A stretch of 64,000 nucleotides of DNA, taken from the NCBI GenBank assembly GCA_964600785.1, contig CAZRKH010000010.1, positions 1-64,000 on the forward strand, read 5' to 3'. A program made the position numbers and the translations under genes. Under the pieces are notes generated by a model. It was not told the DNA's origin and searched no databases. It saw only the letters and a list, made by a program, of their open reading frames with translations. This document shows positions 35,928-43,882 of the stretch, in pieces. The first letter of the stretch is position 1. Each line of letters opens with the position of its first letter. Origin of the DNA: M30B53 sp964600785 (GTDB lineage: Bacteria; Planctomycetota; Planctomycetia; Pirellulales; UBA1268).

Positions 35928-36761
35928 ATGCAACACTCCTCCCCGTCATCGTGCCGTTTTGCAAGGGTTCGCCCCGGCCTCGCGCCGGCGCGCGGCTTCA
36001 CCCTCGTGGAGCTGCTCGTGGTGGTTGCCATCATCGGCGGGCTTGTCGGCCTCCTCCTGCCGGCGGTGCAGAGTGCCCGGGCCGCCGCCCGCCGCACGCA
36101 GTGCAGCGTGAACATCCGCGAGGTGGCCCTGGGCATCATCATCTACGCCGACGCCCACCGCGGCCGCTTCCCCTCGCGGACCCATACCGACGACGACGAT
36201 CGGTACCTGCACTGGATCGAGCAGCTCGCGCCGTTCGTCGAAAACGTCGACCTCATCCGGCTCTGCCCCGACGATCCGCTTGGCAGCCTGCGAATGAACG
36301 GCCTGCCGGGCTCGGGGATCGAATTCGTCGACCCGCTGCATCCCGACGAGGAGAAGCGGTTCAGCCCACAGACGAGCTACGTGGCCAACGGTTACCTCTC
36401 CTTCGACGACCAGGCGGCCCGCTCCAAGGGCATCAACGATCTCGACAAGCTGATCGCTCGCTCAAAGACGGTGATGCTCTTCGAGAAGGCCTCCGATCCG
36501 GCCGTGCTCGCCGACACCGAGCTGCAGAAAAACGAACTGCTCGCCAGCCATTTCGATCACACCCATTCACCGACCTGGTTTCGCTGGTATCCGCACATGC
36601 CCACGCGGGTGCTCGACGACATCACCGCCGAAATCCAGATCGATCGCCATTCCGGCGGTAGCCATTTTGCCTATGCCGACGGCCACGTGGCCTTGATCAG
36701 CGAAGACGCGATCGCCAACTGGATTTCCGCCGGCTACGACTTCGCCAAGCCAAACCAATGA
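35928..36761 (+). CDS. DUF1559-type pseudopilin (H-X9-DG)
   Basis: 277 residues from ATG 35928. Prepilin signal ARGFTLVELLVVVAIIGGLV is followed by LLPAVQSARAAARRTQC. The end has DRHSGGSHFAYADGHVALIS, with H-X9-DG intact. The middle (HWIEQLAPFVENVDLIRLCP and MLFEKASDPAVL) fits the short planctomycete variant. It is followed by two PEP-CTERM genes on the same strand and may belong to one transcript with the first of these, which starts 53 bases on. Confidence 0.82.
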   Translation: MQHSSPSSCRFARVRPGLAPARGFTLVELLVVVAIIGGLVGLLLPAVQSARAAARRTQCSVNIREVALGIIIYADAHRGRFPSRTHTDDDDRYLHWIEQLAPFVENVDLIRLCPDDPLGSLRMNGLPGSGIEFVDPLHPDEEKRFSPQTSYVANGYLSFDDQAARSKGINDLDKLIARSKTVMLFEKASDPAVLADTELQKNELLASHFDHTHSPTWFRWYPHMPTRVLDDITAEIQIDRHSGGSHFAYADGHVALISEDAIANWISAGYDFAKPNQ

Positions 36762-36814
36762 CCTCGATCAATTCCAGCCACCACCAAACCCCTTCGCGAC
36801 CAAGGAGCTTTGCG

Positions 36815-37534
36815 ATGCCCACGATACCTTCTGTCGGGAGTCTGCTCTTCGCGGCGGCACTCACGCTCTTCGCCGCCACCGCGTCGGCCCAGCATGCCGG
36901 CGACATTCTGCTCTCGCTGCCCGAGCCGGGGGGAAAGCTCGTCACCTCCGGTGGTGATTTCACCGGTGAATTCGCCGGGCGGGTCTTCGAGGGCGTGATG
37001 CCACCGTCGCTGCCCTACGAAATCGATGCTCCCGGCTTCGACAGCCTCACCGGCACCTTCTCCGCAGGCGATGAGATACGCTTCGACTTCGCCCGCGAAC
37101 TGCTCTATTGGAACGGCTCGTCCCTGGCGACGCCGGCCGATCGGATGACGGTCAGTTATAGCTCTTCGAAACAGGCCTCGGTCGGCGGGACGGACTTCGA
37201 AGGGCTCTCCGGCTATGTGATTTCTGCGGCCGACTCAAACGGGGCGTTCCACAAGCACCCGTCTTTCAGCCTGCCCGACACGGCCGCCGACGGAGTCTAC
37301 GGCCTCACGCTGACCCTTGGCCCGGGCGACGGCACGAGCGGCTTTACGACCTCCGACCCGTTTTTGATCACGATGCTCGTGGGTAATCCGGGCGACTACA
37401 CCGCGGGCGTTGCGGCCCTCGCCGACGCCGCCTTCGCGGCGCCGGTGCCCGAACCCGCCGCGGGGCTGCTCGCGGCCGCCGCCGCCGTGCTCGCCGGGAC
37501 CCGCTGCGGCCGGCGAAGGCGTCGGACGGCTTGA
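36815..37534 (+). CDS. PEP-CTERM exported protein
   Basis: 239 residues; AAGGAG at 36802-36807 fixes the ATG 36815 start (ATG 36758 is also in frame). Signal peptide SLLFAAALTLFAATASA; body DILLSLPEPGGKLVTSGGDF to GNPGDYTAGVAALADAAF, beta-rich and unannotated. The tail VPEPAAGLLAAAAAVLAGTR then CGRRRRRTA fits PEP-CTERM. GGKLVTSG-type text resembles choice-of-anchor modules, but the family is not certain. Confidence 0.75.
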   Translation: MPTIPSVGSLLFAAALTLFAATASAQHAGDILLSLPEPGGKLVTSGGDFTGEFAGRVFEGVMPPSLPYEIDAPGFDSLTGTFSAGDEIRFDFARELLYWNGSSLATPADRMTVSYSSSKQASVGGTDFEGLSGYVISAADSNGAFHKHPSFSLPDTAADGVYGLTLTLGPGDGTSGFTTSDPFLITMLVGNPGDYTAGVAALADAAFAAPVPEPAAGLLAAAAAVLAGTRCGRRRRRTA

Positions 37535-37567
37535 TTCTCGGCGAAAAAATTTCCACATGCAAAACCA

Positions 37568-37629
37568 TTGCAAAACCGGAAAGCCCTGGTACGATACGCA
37601 AGTGCGTTGCACGTGCTACGCACTTGCGT
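37568..37629 (+). promoter_or_regulatory. Promoter-like boxes followed by 34-bp near-perfect palindrome
   Basis: TTGCAA (37568-37573), 16 bases, then TACGAT (37590-37595) resembles a weak sigma-70 promoter. Directly after it, 37596-37629 forms a dyad of 12-base arms (ACGCAAGTGCGT / ACGCACTTGCGT) around GCACGTGC, with a single T-T mismatch pair. It would cover the start of transcription, so an operator or a 5' RNA hairpin is likely. The start codon of the choice-of-anchor-M gene lies 51 bases downstream. Confidence 0.55.
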
Positions 37630-37679
37630 GATGGCTTCGGCCGCAACTACAGCCCAAACCACCGACAGGAGCAATGCTC

Positions 37680-38591
37680 ATGACCCCCTGCCTTCCCGTT
37701 TGTCTTTCCTGTTTCTTCGCCCGTCCTGCTGTGACTGCTGGCGTGTCCGGTGGTGTGTCCGGCAACGGAGTCGGCCGCCTTGCGATCGCCGTGGCCGTCC
37801 TCGCCGCCGGCGTGCTGCATGGTGCCGGCCGGGCGTCCGCGGCGACCTTCAACGCCGAGCACGGCGACATTGGCGTGGCCTACGATTCGGCCTCCGCACC
37901 GACGGAATTTGAGATGGAACTCCACGTCGGCCAGGGCGGCGTGGTCGACGGCACGACGATCACCGATGCCGACGGCCAGGCCTATGAGCCTGACGAGATC
38001 GCGGTCGGGGTGCCGGCCGCGGCCAACCTGCGACGGATCAACAATCCGACGGGCGTCTGGGGCGGCACGGCCGACGGCTATGACTTCACCGGCAGCGGCT
38101 ATGACGGAATGGGCGTGGCTGCCGGTGGCAGCCTGTGGGTGCTCTCCTTCGACGGCACCGATGCCGACCACTACGGCACGCCCTTTTTGGGCTGGGCCAC
38201 GGAGGAGGGCTTTGCCGGTGAGAATTTCACGACCGGTGTGACCTTTTCCGTGTCGTCCTTCGCCGGTCCATCTGGCGGGACGATGGGCGTCTACACGGCG
38301 TTGGGTTCCAATCAGTGGCTGCTCTCCGATGGCGACACCGATTTCAGCGGAGATGCGTTCACCGTCGGCACCGATGCCCATGTCCACCGGGTGCTGATGT
38401 TCAGCGAGCCGGGGAGCTATTTGGTCGGTATCGACGCCTCGGCCACCCACGCGACTCACGGGCTGGTGAGCGGCTCGGCGGTGTACGAGTTCAGCGTGGT
38501 TCCCGAGCCTTCGGGGCTGGCCCTGGCCGGTATGGGGCTGGCGGCCGTCAGCGTCGCGGTCCGCTCGGCCGGCCGCCGCAGACGCGGGTGA
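37680..38591 (+). CDS. Choice-of-anchor M domain PEP-CTERM exported protein
   Basis: 303 residues; the ATG at 37680 is preferred over 37674 because AGGAG (37667-37671) then has an eight-base spacer. A hydrophobic region (LAIAVAVLAAGVLHGAG) acts as a signal. The body starts TFNAEHGDIGVAYDSASA and ends AHVHRVLMFSEPGSYLVGID and ASATHATHGLVSGSAVYEF. This His-x-His...PGxY pattern matches the choice-of-anchor-M / surface-anchored-protein fold. Tail VPEPSGLALAGMGLAAVSVA then VRSAGRRRRG. In actinobacteria similar domains occur near metal transporters, but no transporter is next to it here. A strong terminator follows. Confidence 0.78.
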   Translation: MTPCLPVCLSCFFARPAVTAGVSGGVSGNGVGRLAIAVAVLAAGVLHGAGRASAATFNAEHGDIGVAYDSASAPTEFEMELHVGQGGVVDGTTITDADGQAYEPDEIAVGVPAAANLRRINNPTGVWGGTADGYDFTGSGYDGMGVAAGGSLWVLSFDGTDADHYGTPFLGWATEEGFAGENFTTGVTFSVSSFAGPSGGTMGVYTALGSNQWLLSDGDTDFSGDAFTVGTDAHVHRVLMFSEPGSYLVGIDASATHATHGLVSGSAVYEFSVVPEPSGLALAGMGLAAVSVAVRSAGRRRRG

Positions 38592-38617
38592 ATCCCCCTC
38601 GCGACGCGAGCATTTTT

Positions 38618-38664
38618 GCGTCCGCAGGCCCGTTCTCTGAACTGGCCTGCGGACGCTGTTTTTT
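38618..38664 (+). terminator. Rho-independent terminator
   Basis: Perfect 13-base stem (GCGTCCGCAGGCC at 38618-38630, GGCCTGCGGACGC at 38644-38656) with a 13-base loop, followed by TG and a run of seven T residues. It ends the choice-of-anchor-M transcript 26 bases after the stop codon. Confidence 0.9.
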
Positions 38665-38885
38665 TCGGTTCTGCGGGTAGTTAGCCCTGGCCGGGCGGTG
38701 CGGTTCTCTCTTCAGAAGGATGTGAAGCTGGGCGGTTCCCGCGTGGGTTCCCTCAGGTTGTTCGCAGCCAAAACCGATACCACCAACCTCGTCTTCTTTT
38801 CGTCACGGTGGTTCGCGGCCGGCAGCGGGCAATCCCGCCATGTCCTGCAGCATCGCTCATCACATCGCGTGCCAGGAGGGAAACC

Positions 38886-39998
38886 ATGATCGCGCATGCC
38901 AAGCCCGGAAAATTCCGGCTTCGGAAGTCAACACCTGCCACGTCGGGATCGGTGTCCCGCAAGCCGAAGGCCAAGGCAGCTTCCAAGGTGACGTCCGGGT
39001 CAAAGTCCAAGGCAACAACCAAGCTACAGTCCAAGGCAACAGGCAAGCCAAAGTCCAAGCCAAGCTCGAAAGTGGTTGCCGACACGGCGGCCCGCAGGAG
39101 ACTGCTTGCCGAGCGGCGGGAGAGGCTGTTTTCGACGTCGATCGACTACATCCCCTGCCGCGACTTTCTCAAGGCCGACGCGGAGCGGCTCGCCAGCACG
39201 CCCCCTGATGCGGCCAGGGTTCCGCTGGAACGGACGGGTGCCCCGCCGGCAGGTGACGGGGTGATTTCGCCCTACATCGCCCGGCTGTACGACACCCGCC
39301 TGCTGGCCAAGGAAGAAGAGCAGTATTATTTCCGCCGCATGAACTGGCTGAAGTTTCGGGCTGCCACGGCTCGCGGCAAACTCGACCGCCGTCGGGCGAC
39401 GCTCAGGCAGATGGAGAAGGTGGAGTCGCTGCTGGCCGAAGCGGAGAATGTCAAGCAGATCATCATCACCGCGAACCTCCGGCTGGTGGTGTCGATCGCG
39501 AAGAAGTTCGTCGATCCGTGCAATGCCTTTGAGGATCTCGTCAGCGAGGGCAACATGGCCCTCATGCGTTCGGTCGAGAAGTTCAATTTCGCCCTTGGCA
39601 ACCGCTTCAGCACCTATGCCACCTACGCGATCCAGCGACACTTCTACCGGCTTTCCCAGAAGTCGAGGCAGCGGCGGAGCCGCTTCGTCTCGGATGATTC
39701 GGCGCTCCAGGCAGTCGTTGCCTCGACCCCCGATCACGACCATTGCTCGACGTCCCAAGTCGAGGAGCTGCGGCAGACCTTCGCCGGATTTCTGTCGGAA
39801 CTCGAGCCTCGCGAGCAACAGATCGTGGTGGCCCGTTTCGGATTCGACGGCCGGCCGCCACGGACCTTTCGTGAACTGGGCAGTTCGATGGGAGTCTGCA
39901 AGGAGCGGATTCGCCAGATTCAGGGACGGGCAATGGAAAAGCTGCGGCTCTTGGCGAACGAGGCCAAGCTCGAGCAGACTGTCGGTGACTGGTTGTAG
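38886..39998 (+). CDS. RNA polymerase sigma-70 factor (RpoD-like, Lys-rich N-terminus)
   Basis: 370 residues from ATG 38886, with AGGAGG ideally placed before it. Residues ~13-60 are Lys/Ser/Thr/Ala-rich with repeating SKAT and PKSK units and are probably disordered. Region 2 is ANLRLVVSIAKKFVDPCNAF with EDLVSEGNMALMRSVEKFNF and GNRFSTYATYAIQRHFYR. Region 3 is reduced. Region 4 is ELEPREQQIVVARFGFDG with TFRELGSSMGVCKERIRQIQ. This is a group 2/3-like factor; the core rpoD is presumably elsewhere. Confidence 0.9.
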   Translation: MIAHAKPGKFRLRKSTPATSGSVSRKPKAKAASKVTSGSKSKATTKLQSKATGKPKSKPSSKVVADTAARRRLLAERRERLFSTSIDYIPCRDFLKADAERLASTPPDAARVPLERTGAPPAGDGVISPYIARLYDTRLLAKEEEQYYFRRMNWLKFRAATARGKLDRRRATLRQMEKVESLLAEAENVKQIIITANLRLVVSIAKKFVDPCNAFEDLVSEGNMALMRSVEKFNFALGNRFSTYATYAIQRHFYRLSQKSRQRRSRFVSDDSALQAVVASTPDHDHCSTSQVEELRQTFAGFLSELEPREQQIVVARFGFDGRPPRTFRELGSSMGVCKERIRQIQGRAMEKLRLLANEAKLEQTVGDWL

Positions 39999-40046
39999 AC
40001 AACGCCCTGCCGCTGTCGGTGAGGATTCCCACAACCCCAGGGGTGA

Positions 40047-40784
40047 GTGAGCGTGACACAGCGGGTGCTTGTTGTTGGCGGTGGGGGCGGGGTCGGCTCA
40101 GCACTGGCGCGTCTGATCACCGCGGCCGGAGGCCGCGTGTTTCTTGCCAGCCGCGACGCATCCCGGCTCGATGCGGTGGCTGGTGAAATCGGTGCCGCCT
40201 CCGCCACGCTCGATGCGGCAGACCTCGCGGCGGTCGACTCGGTGGCCGAAAAGGCGTCGGAAACGCTCGGCGGGCTGACGGGAATCGCCTGCTGCGCCGG
40301 ATCGCTGCTGCTCAAGCCCGCCCATTTGACGACTCCGGAAGAATGGCAGGCGACCGTTGCGGCCAATCTCACCAGCGGCTTCGGCTGCGTGCGGGCGGCA
40401 GGCCGTCTGATGAAAGCGGAGGGCGGCTCGGTGGTGCTCGTGTCGAGCGCCGCGGCGAGGATCGGCCTTGCCAATCATGAGGCGATCGCCGCGGCCAAGG
40501 CGGGCCTGATCGGCCTCACGCTTTCCGCGGCCGCCACCTACGCCCGGCAGAAAATCCGCTTCAATGCCGTTGCCCCCGGTCTCACCCGAACGCCTCTGAC
40601 CAAGGGGCTGACCTCGAGCGAACTTGCCGAAAAGGCTTCGATCGGCATGCACCCGCTCGGCCGCCTTGGCGAACCCGAGGACGTGGCCCGAGCGATCGCC
40701 TTCCTGCTCGATCCGGCCAACGACTGGATCACCGGGCAGTTGCTCGGCGTGGACGGCGGGCTTGCTGACGTGAAGAATCGCTGA
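40047..40784 (+). CDS. Short-chain dehydrogenase/reductase lacking catalytic tyrosine
   Basis: 245 residues from GTG 40047 (GTG 40053 also possible). Rossmann motif VLVVGGGGGVGSALARL and the CCAGSLLLKP equivalent of NNAG are present. The catalytic segment reads VVLVSSAAARIG, then LANHEAIAAAKAG. The YxxxK tyrosine position is isoleucine, with the lysine kept. The C-terminus (FNAVAPGLTRTPLTK, VDGGLADV) follows the SDR plan. It may bind NAD(P) without normal oxidoreductase chemistry, or use an alternative residue. Function unknown. Confidence 0.85.
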   Translation: MSVTQRVLVVGGGGGVGSALARLITAAGGRVFLASRDASRLDAVAGEIGAASATLDAADLAAVDSVAEKASETLGGLTGIACCAGSLLLKPAHLTTPEEWQATVAANLTSGFGCVRAAGRLMKAEGGSVVLVSSAAARIGLANHEAIAAAKAGLIGLTLSAAATYARQKIRFNAVAPGLTRTPLTKGLTSSELAEKASIGMHPLGRLGEPEDVARAIAFLLDPANDWITGQLLGVDGGLADVKNR

Positions 40785-40836
40785 CGGAGAGACTCGATCT
40801 CTATTTTCATGCCACCCGCCTGAAAGGTGCCGCCCG

Positions 40837-41199
40837 ATGACCGATCCCGCTCCGATCTCCCCTGCCGACGGTGAACTCCCGGTGGCCGACCCCTCGGCTC
40901 CGCTCGACACGATCCATCATGTCGCGATCGCGGTGAAAGATGTGGGTGAGTCGGTGGACTGGTATCGCAGGCACTTTCGCTGCGAGATCGGCTACCAGGA
41001 CGAGACCTGGGCGTTGCTCGAGTTTGGCAACACCCGCCTGGCCCTCGTGATTCCCGGTCAGCACCCGCCGCATATCGGTTTCATCCATCCGCAGGCGGAG
41101 GCCTTCGGGCCGCTCAAGCCCCACCGCGACGGCACGCGGAGCTGCTACGTTCCCGATCCTTCGGGCAACGCGGTCGAGGTGCTCGCCCCGATCGAATGA
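40837..41199 (+). CDS. VOC (glyoxalase-fold) family protein
   Basis: 120 residues. A single vicinal-oxygen-chelate module pair is visible: IHHVAIAVKDVGESVDWYRR, IGYQDETWALLEFGNTRLAL, then IGFIHPQAEAF and YVPDPSGNAVEVLAPIE. The His and the terminal Glu are candidate metal ligands. Substrate cannot be told. Its stop overlaps the next gene by four bases (ATGA). Confidence 0.82.
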   Translation: MTDPAPISPADGELPVADPSAPLDTIHHVAIAVKDVGESVDWYRRHFRCEIGYQDETWALLEFGNTRLALVIPGQHPPHIGFIHPQAEAFGPLKPHRDGTRSCYVPDPSGNAVEVLAPIE

Positions 41200-41732
41200 T
41201 CCGCAGCATCCGGTCCCTCAGTGGGTCTGTGGCCGCGGGCCTGCTGGCGACACATCTGGCGGCAACCGCCTTCATGGCGGGTGTGATCTGGTTTGTGCAG
41301 ATCGTGCATTACCCGCTGATGGATGGCTGGCCACACGCCGATTTTTCCCGTTGGGAGGCCGCCCACCGGGAGCGGACGGCGATGGTGGTGATCCCCGCGA
41401 TGCTCCTCGAGGGCGGGGCGGCGACGCTGCTCTTGGCAGTCAGGCCGCGTGGGGTGCCCGGCTGGCTGGTCTGGGCCGGCTGGCTGGCATTGCTGGGCAT
41501 CTGGGCAAGCACCTTCGCGGTGCAGGTGCCGTTGCATGACGAACTCTCGGCCGGCTGGCACGCCCCGGCACACGCCCGGCTGGTGTCAACCAACTGGCTG
41601 CGGACGCTGCTCTGGTCGATCCGTACCCTGCTTGCGGTGGCCATGCTCCCCGCCGCCTGGCGGCCCGCCCCCGGCTCCGGCCCCACGGCCGGGCCCACGG
41701 CCACTCCCGCGGCTGAAACAGTCTTGCGGTGA
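41196..41732 (+). CDS. Predicted four-helix integral membrane protein
   Basis: 178 residues with helices near SVAAGLLATHLAATAFMAGV, TAMVVIPAMLLEGGAATLLL, WAGWLALLGIWASTFAVQV and LLWSIRTLLAVAMLPAAW. Between helices 1 and 2 is QIVHYPLMDGWPHADFSRWE, and HDELSAGWHAPAHARLVSTN follows helix 3. These His/Asp/Trp residues may form a site. No named family is certain. It is translationally coupled to the VOC gene and ends in a Pro/Thr-rich tail. Confidence 0.7.
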   Translation: MIRSIRSLSGSVAAGLLATHLAATAFMAGVIWFVQIVHYPLMDGWPHADFSRWEAAHRERTAMVVIPAMLLEGGAATLLLAVRPRGVPGWLVWAGWLALLGIWASTFAVQVPLHDELSAGWHAPAHARLVSTNWLRTLLWSIRTLLAVAMLPAAWRPAPGSGPTAGPTATPAAETVLR

Positions 41733-41817
41733 GCCGGCCCGGCCCGCTACTTTTCCGCCCCGTCGAGCCGCCGGGAGTTGCGGCCGCGAAAAAGCGAAGC
41801 CACGGAGGACGCCAGCC

Positions 41818-42867
41818 ATGCCCCACACGCTTGCGGAACTCGCCGAACTTGTCGGTGGCACCGTGGTGGGCGAGCCGACGACGCGGTGTGAGGCCGCCGC
41901 GACGCTGGAGACCGCCGGCGGGAGCGACATCAGCCTCGTCGATGCCAAGGAGCGGCTGCACCTGCTCGCCAAGAGCCCGGCGGCGGCGGCGGTCGTGCCC
42001 CGGGGAACGGGCCCGCTCGAGAGGCCCACGATCGAGGTGGACGACGTGCATGTCGCCTTCACCAGAATCGTCGAGCGGTTTCGGCCACCGCGGTCGCTCG
42101 AGCCGGTCGGCATCAGCCCGCAGGCCACCATCGACCCGACCGCGAGGGTTGCCAAGGATGCCCAGATCCACGCCTGGGCGGTGATCGGGCCCGACGTGGA
42201 GATCGCCTCGGGGGTGGTGGTCCATTCCTCGGCGACGATCGCCGCTGGCTGCCGGATCGGTGCCGGCAGCGTGATCCATCCGTCGGTAACGCTCTATGAA
42301 AACACGGTCGTCGGGCAGGACGTGATCATCCACGCCGGTGCGGTGCTCGGCGGCCACGGGTTCGGCTACCGGGTGGTGGAGGGCCGCTTCGAGCTTTCCG
42401 CGCAGCTCGGCTGGGTCGAGATCGGCGATGCGGTGGAGATCGGGTCGGGCACCACCATCGATCGCGGCACCTACGGCCCGACCACGATCGGCGAGGGTAC
42501 GAAGATCGACAACCTGGTGATGATCGCCCACAACTGCCGCATCGGCCGGCACAACATGATCTGTTCCCAGGTCGGCGTGGCCGGCAGCACCTCTACCGGC
42601 GACTGGGTGGTGATGGCCGGGCAGGTGGGGGTTCGCGATCATGTTCATATCGGCTCGGGTGCCGTGCTGGGGGCTCGCTCCGGCGTCTCCAACGACGTGC
42701 CGGAGAAGACGACCGTCCTCGGCGAGCCGGCGATCGAACTCCGCGAGCGGAAGCTGCAGCTGGCCACGATGACGAAGCTTCCCGAGATGCGGAAGCAGCT
42801 CAAGCTGCTGCTGGAGCGGGTGGCGGCCCTCGAGGCGGCCGGCCGAGCCTCCGCGGAGGCGGCCTGA
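41818..42867 (+). CDS. lpxD: UDP-3-O-acylglucosamine N-acyltransferase
   Basis: 349 residues from ATG 41818, preceded by GGAGG. The N-terminal uridine-binding region (LAELAELVGGTVVGEP) is followed by left-handed beta-helix hexapeptide repeats (IGPDVEIASGVVVHSSATIA and VIHPSVTLYENTVVGQDVII). The catalytic histidine is in NLVMIAHNCRIGRHNMICSQ; the GGHGFGYRVVEG turn and AGSTSTGDWVVMAGQ follow. A coiled C-terminal helix completes it. It adds the second acyl chain in lipid A synthesis, which supports an LPS-bearing outer membrane. lpxI follows after 11 bases. Confidence 0.95.
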   Translation: MPHTLAELAELVGGTVVGEPTTRCEAAATLETAGGSDISLVDAKERLHLLAKSPAAAAVVPRGTGPLERPTIEVDDVHVAFTRIVERFRPPRSLEPVGISPQATIDPTARVAKDAQIHAWAVIGPDVEIASGVVVHSSATIAAGCRIGAGSVIHPSVTLYENTVVGQDVIIHAGAVLGGHGFGYRVVEGRFELSAQLGWVEIGDAVEIGSGTTIDRGTYGPTTIGEGTKIDNLVMIAHNCRIGRHNMICSQVGVAGSTSTGDWVVMAGQVGVRDHVHIGSGAVLGARSGVSNDVPEKTTVLGEPAIELRERKLQLATMTKLPEMRKQLKLLLERVAALEAAGRASAEAA

Positions 42868-42878
42868 GAGTTTCTGCC

Positions 42879-43811
42879 ATGGAACACCCCGACTCCGTCA
42901 TGCTTCCCGAGCCTCGAAGCCTGGCCGGCGAGACGATCGGCATTCTTGCCGGCTGGGGCCGCTATCCCGTGGCCGTGGCCGAGGCGATCCGGCGACGGGG
43001 AGGTCGGGCGGCGATCGTGGCGGTCCGCGGCCATGTCAGCGAGTCGCTGCAGCAGCTCGCCGACGACTACGGTGAGGTGGGGGTGGCCGAGATTGGCGGG
43101 GCGATCGCGGCTTTCCGTCGCTTCGGCTGCCGCCGGGCCACGATGGCCGGCAAGATTCACAAGTCGCGACTGTTCGCCCGCTGGGCCTGGCTGCGTCACC
43201 TTCCCGATTGGACGGGGCTGAAGACCTTCTGGCCCCACTTCGTCTCCCGACGCCGCGACAATCGCGACGACTCACTTCTCGGGGCGATCACCGATGCCTT
43301 CGATACCGGGGGCGTGCGGATGTGCCCGGCGACCGACTTCGCCCCTGAGCTGTTGGCCACCGGTGGCGTGCTCGTGGGCCGACCCCTCTCGTCGGGCGAG
43401 CGGGCTGACGTGGCCTTCGGCTGGCGGCTGGCGAAGGAACTCGGCCGGCATGACATCGGCCAGACGGTGGTCGTCAAGAACCGAGCCCCGATCGCACTCG
43501 AGGCGATCGAGGGTACCGACGAGTGCATCCGCCGCGCCGGCCGGCTGTGTGGGTCTGGTGGACTGGTGGTGGTCAAGGTGGCCAAGCCGCAGCAGGATCT
43601 CCGCTTCGACATGCCGACCGTCGGCGTGGGCACACTGCAATCGCTGAGGGCCGCCGGGGCCACGGTGTTGGCGATCGAGGCTGGCCGCACGATTCTCGTC
43701 GACGGTGACGACCTGGCCGCCTTTGCCGCTCGCAGCGGGATCACGGTCGTGAGCTGCTACGACGAGGCGGGAGCGGTCCTCGTGCCCGCCGCCTGCGATG
43801 AGGCTGCCTGA
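42879..43811 (+). CDS. lpxI: UDP-2,3-diacylglucosamine diphosphatase LpxI
   Basis: 310 residues of the LpxI (DUF1009) family. It starts GETIGILAGWGRYPVAVAEA. The C-terminal half has MCPATDFAPELL, GQTVVVKNRAPIALEAIEGT, DECIRRAGRLCG, VKVAKPQQDLRFDMPTVGVG and TILVDGDDLAAFA, all typical of the family. It hydrolyses UDP-diacylglucosamine to lipid X, replacing LpxH. It sits directly behind lpxD, a probable operon. Confidence 0.93.
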   Translation: MEHPDSVMLPEPRSLAGETIGILAGWGRYPVAVAEAIRRRGGRAAIVAVRGHVSESLQQLADDYGEVGVAEIGGAIAAFRRFGCRRATMAGKIHKSRLFARWAWLRHLPDWTGLKTFWPHFVSRRRDNRDDSLLGAITDAFDTGGVRMCPATDFAPELLATGGVLVGRPLSSGERADVAFGWRLAKELGRHDIGQTVVVKNRAPIALEAIEGTDECIRRAGRLCGSGGLVVVKVAKPQQDLRFDMPTVGVGTLQSLRAAGATVLAIEAGRTILVDGDDLAAFAARSGITVVSCYDEAGAVLVPAACDEAA

Positions 43812-43882
43812 GGGCCGGTGGAAAAAGCCCTCCCTGGCCCCCTGCCTGCTGACGCGGGGGGCCATCGGCGTATACTCGCGGG

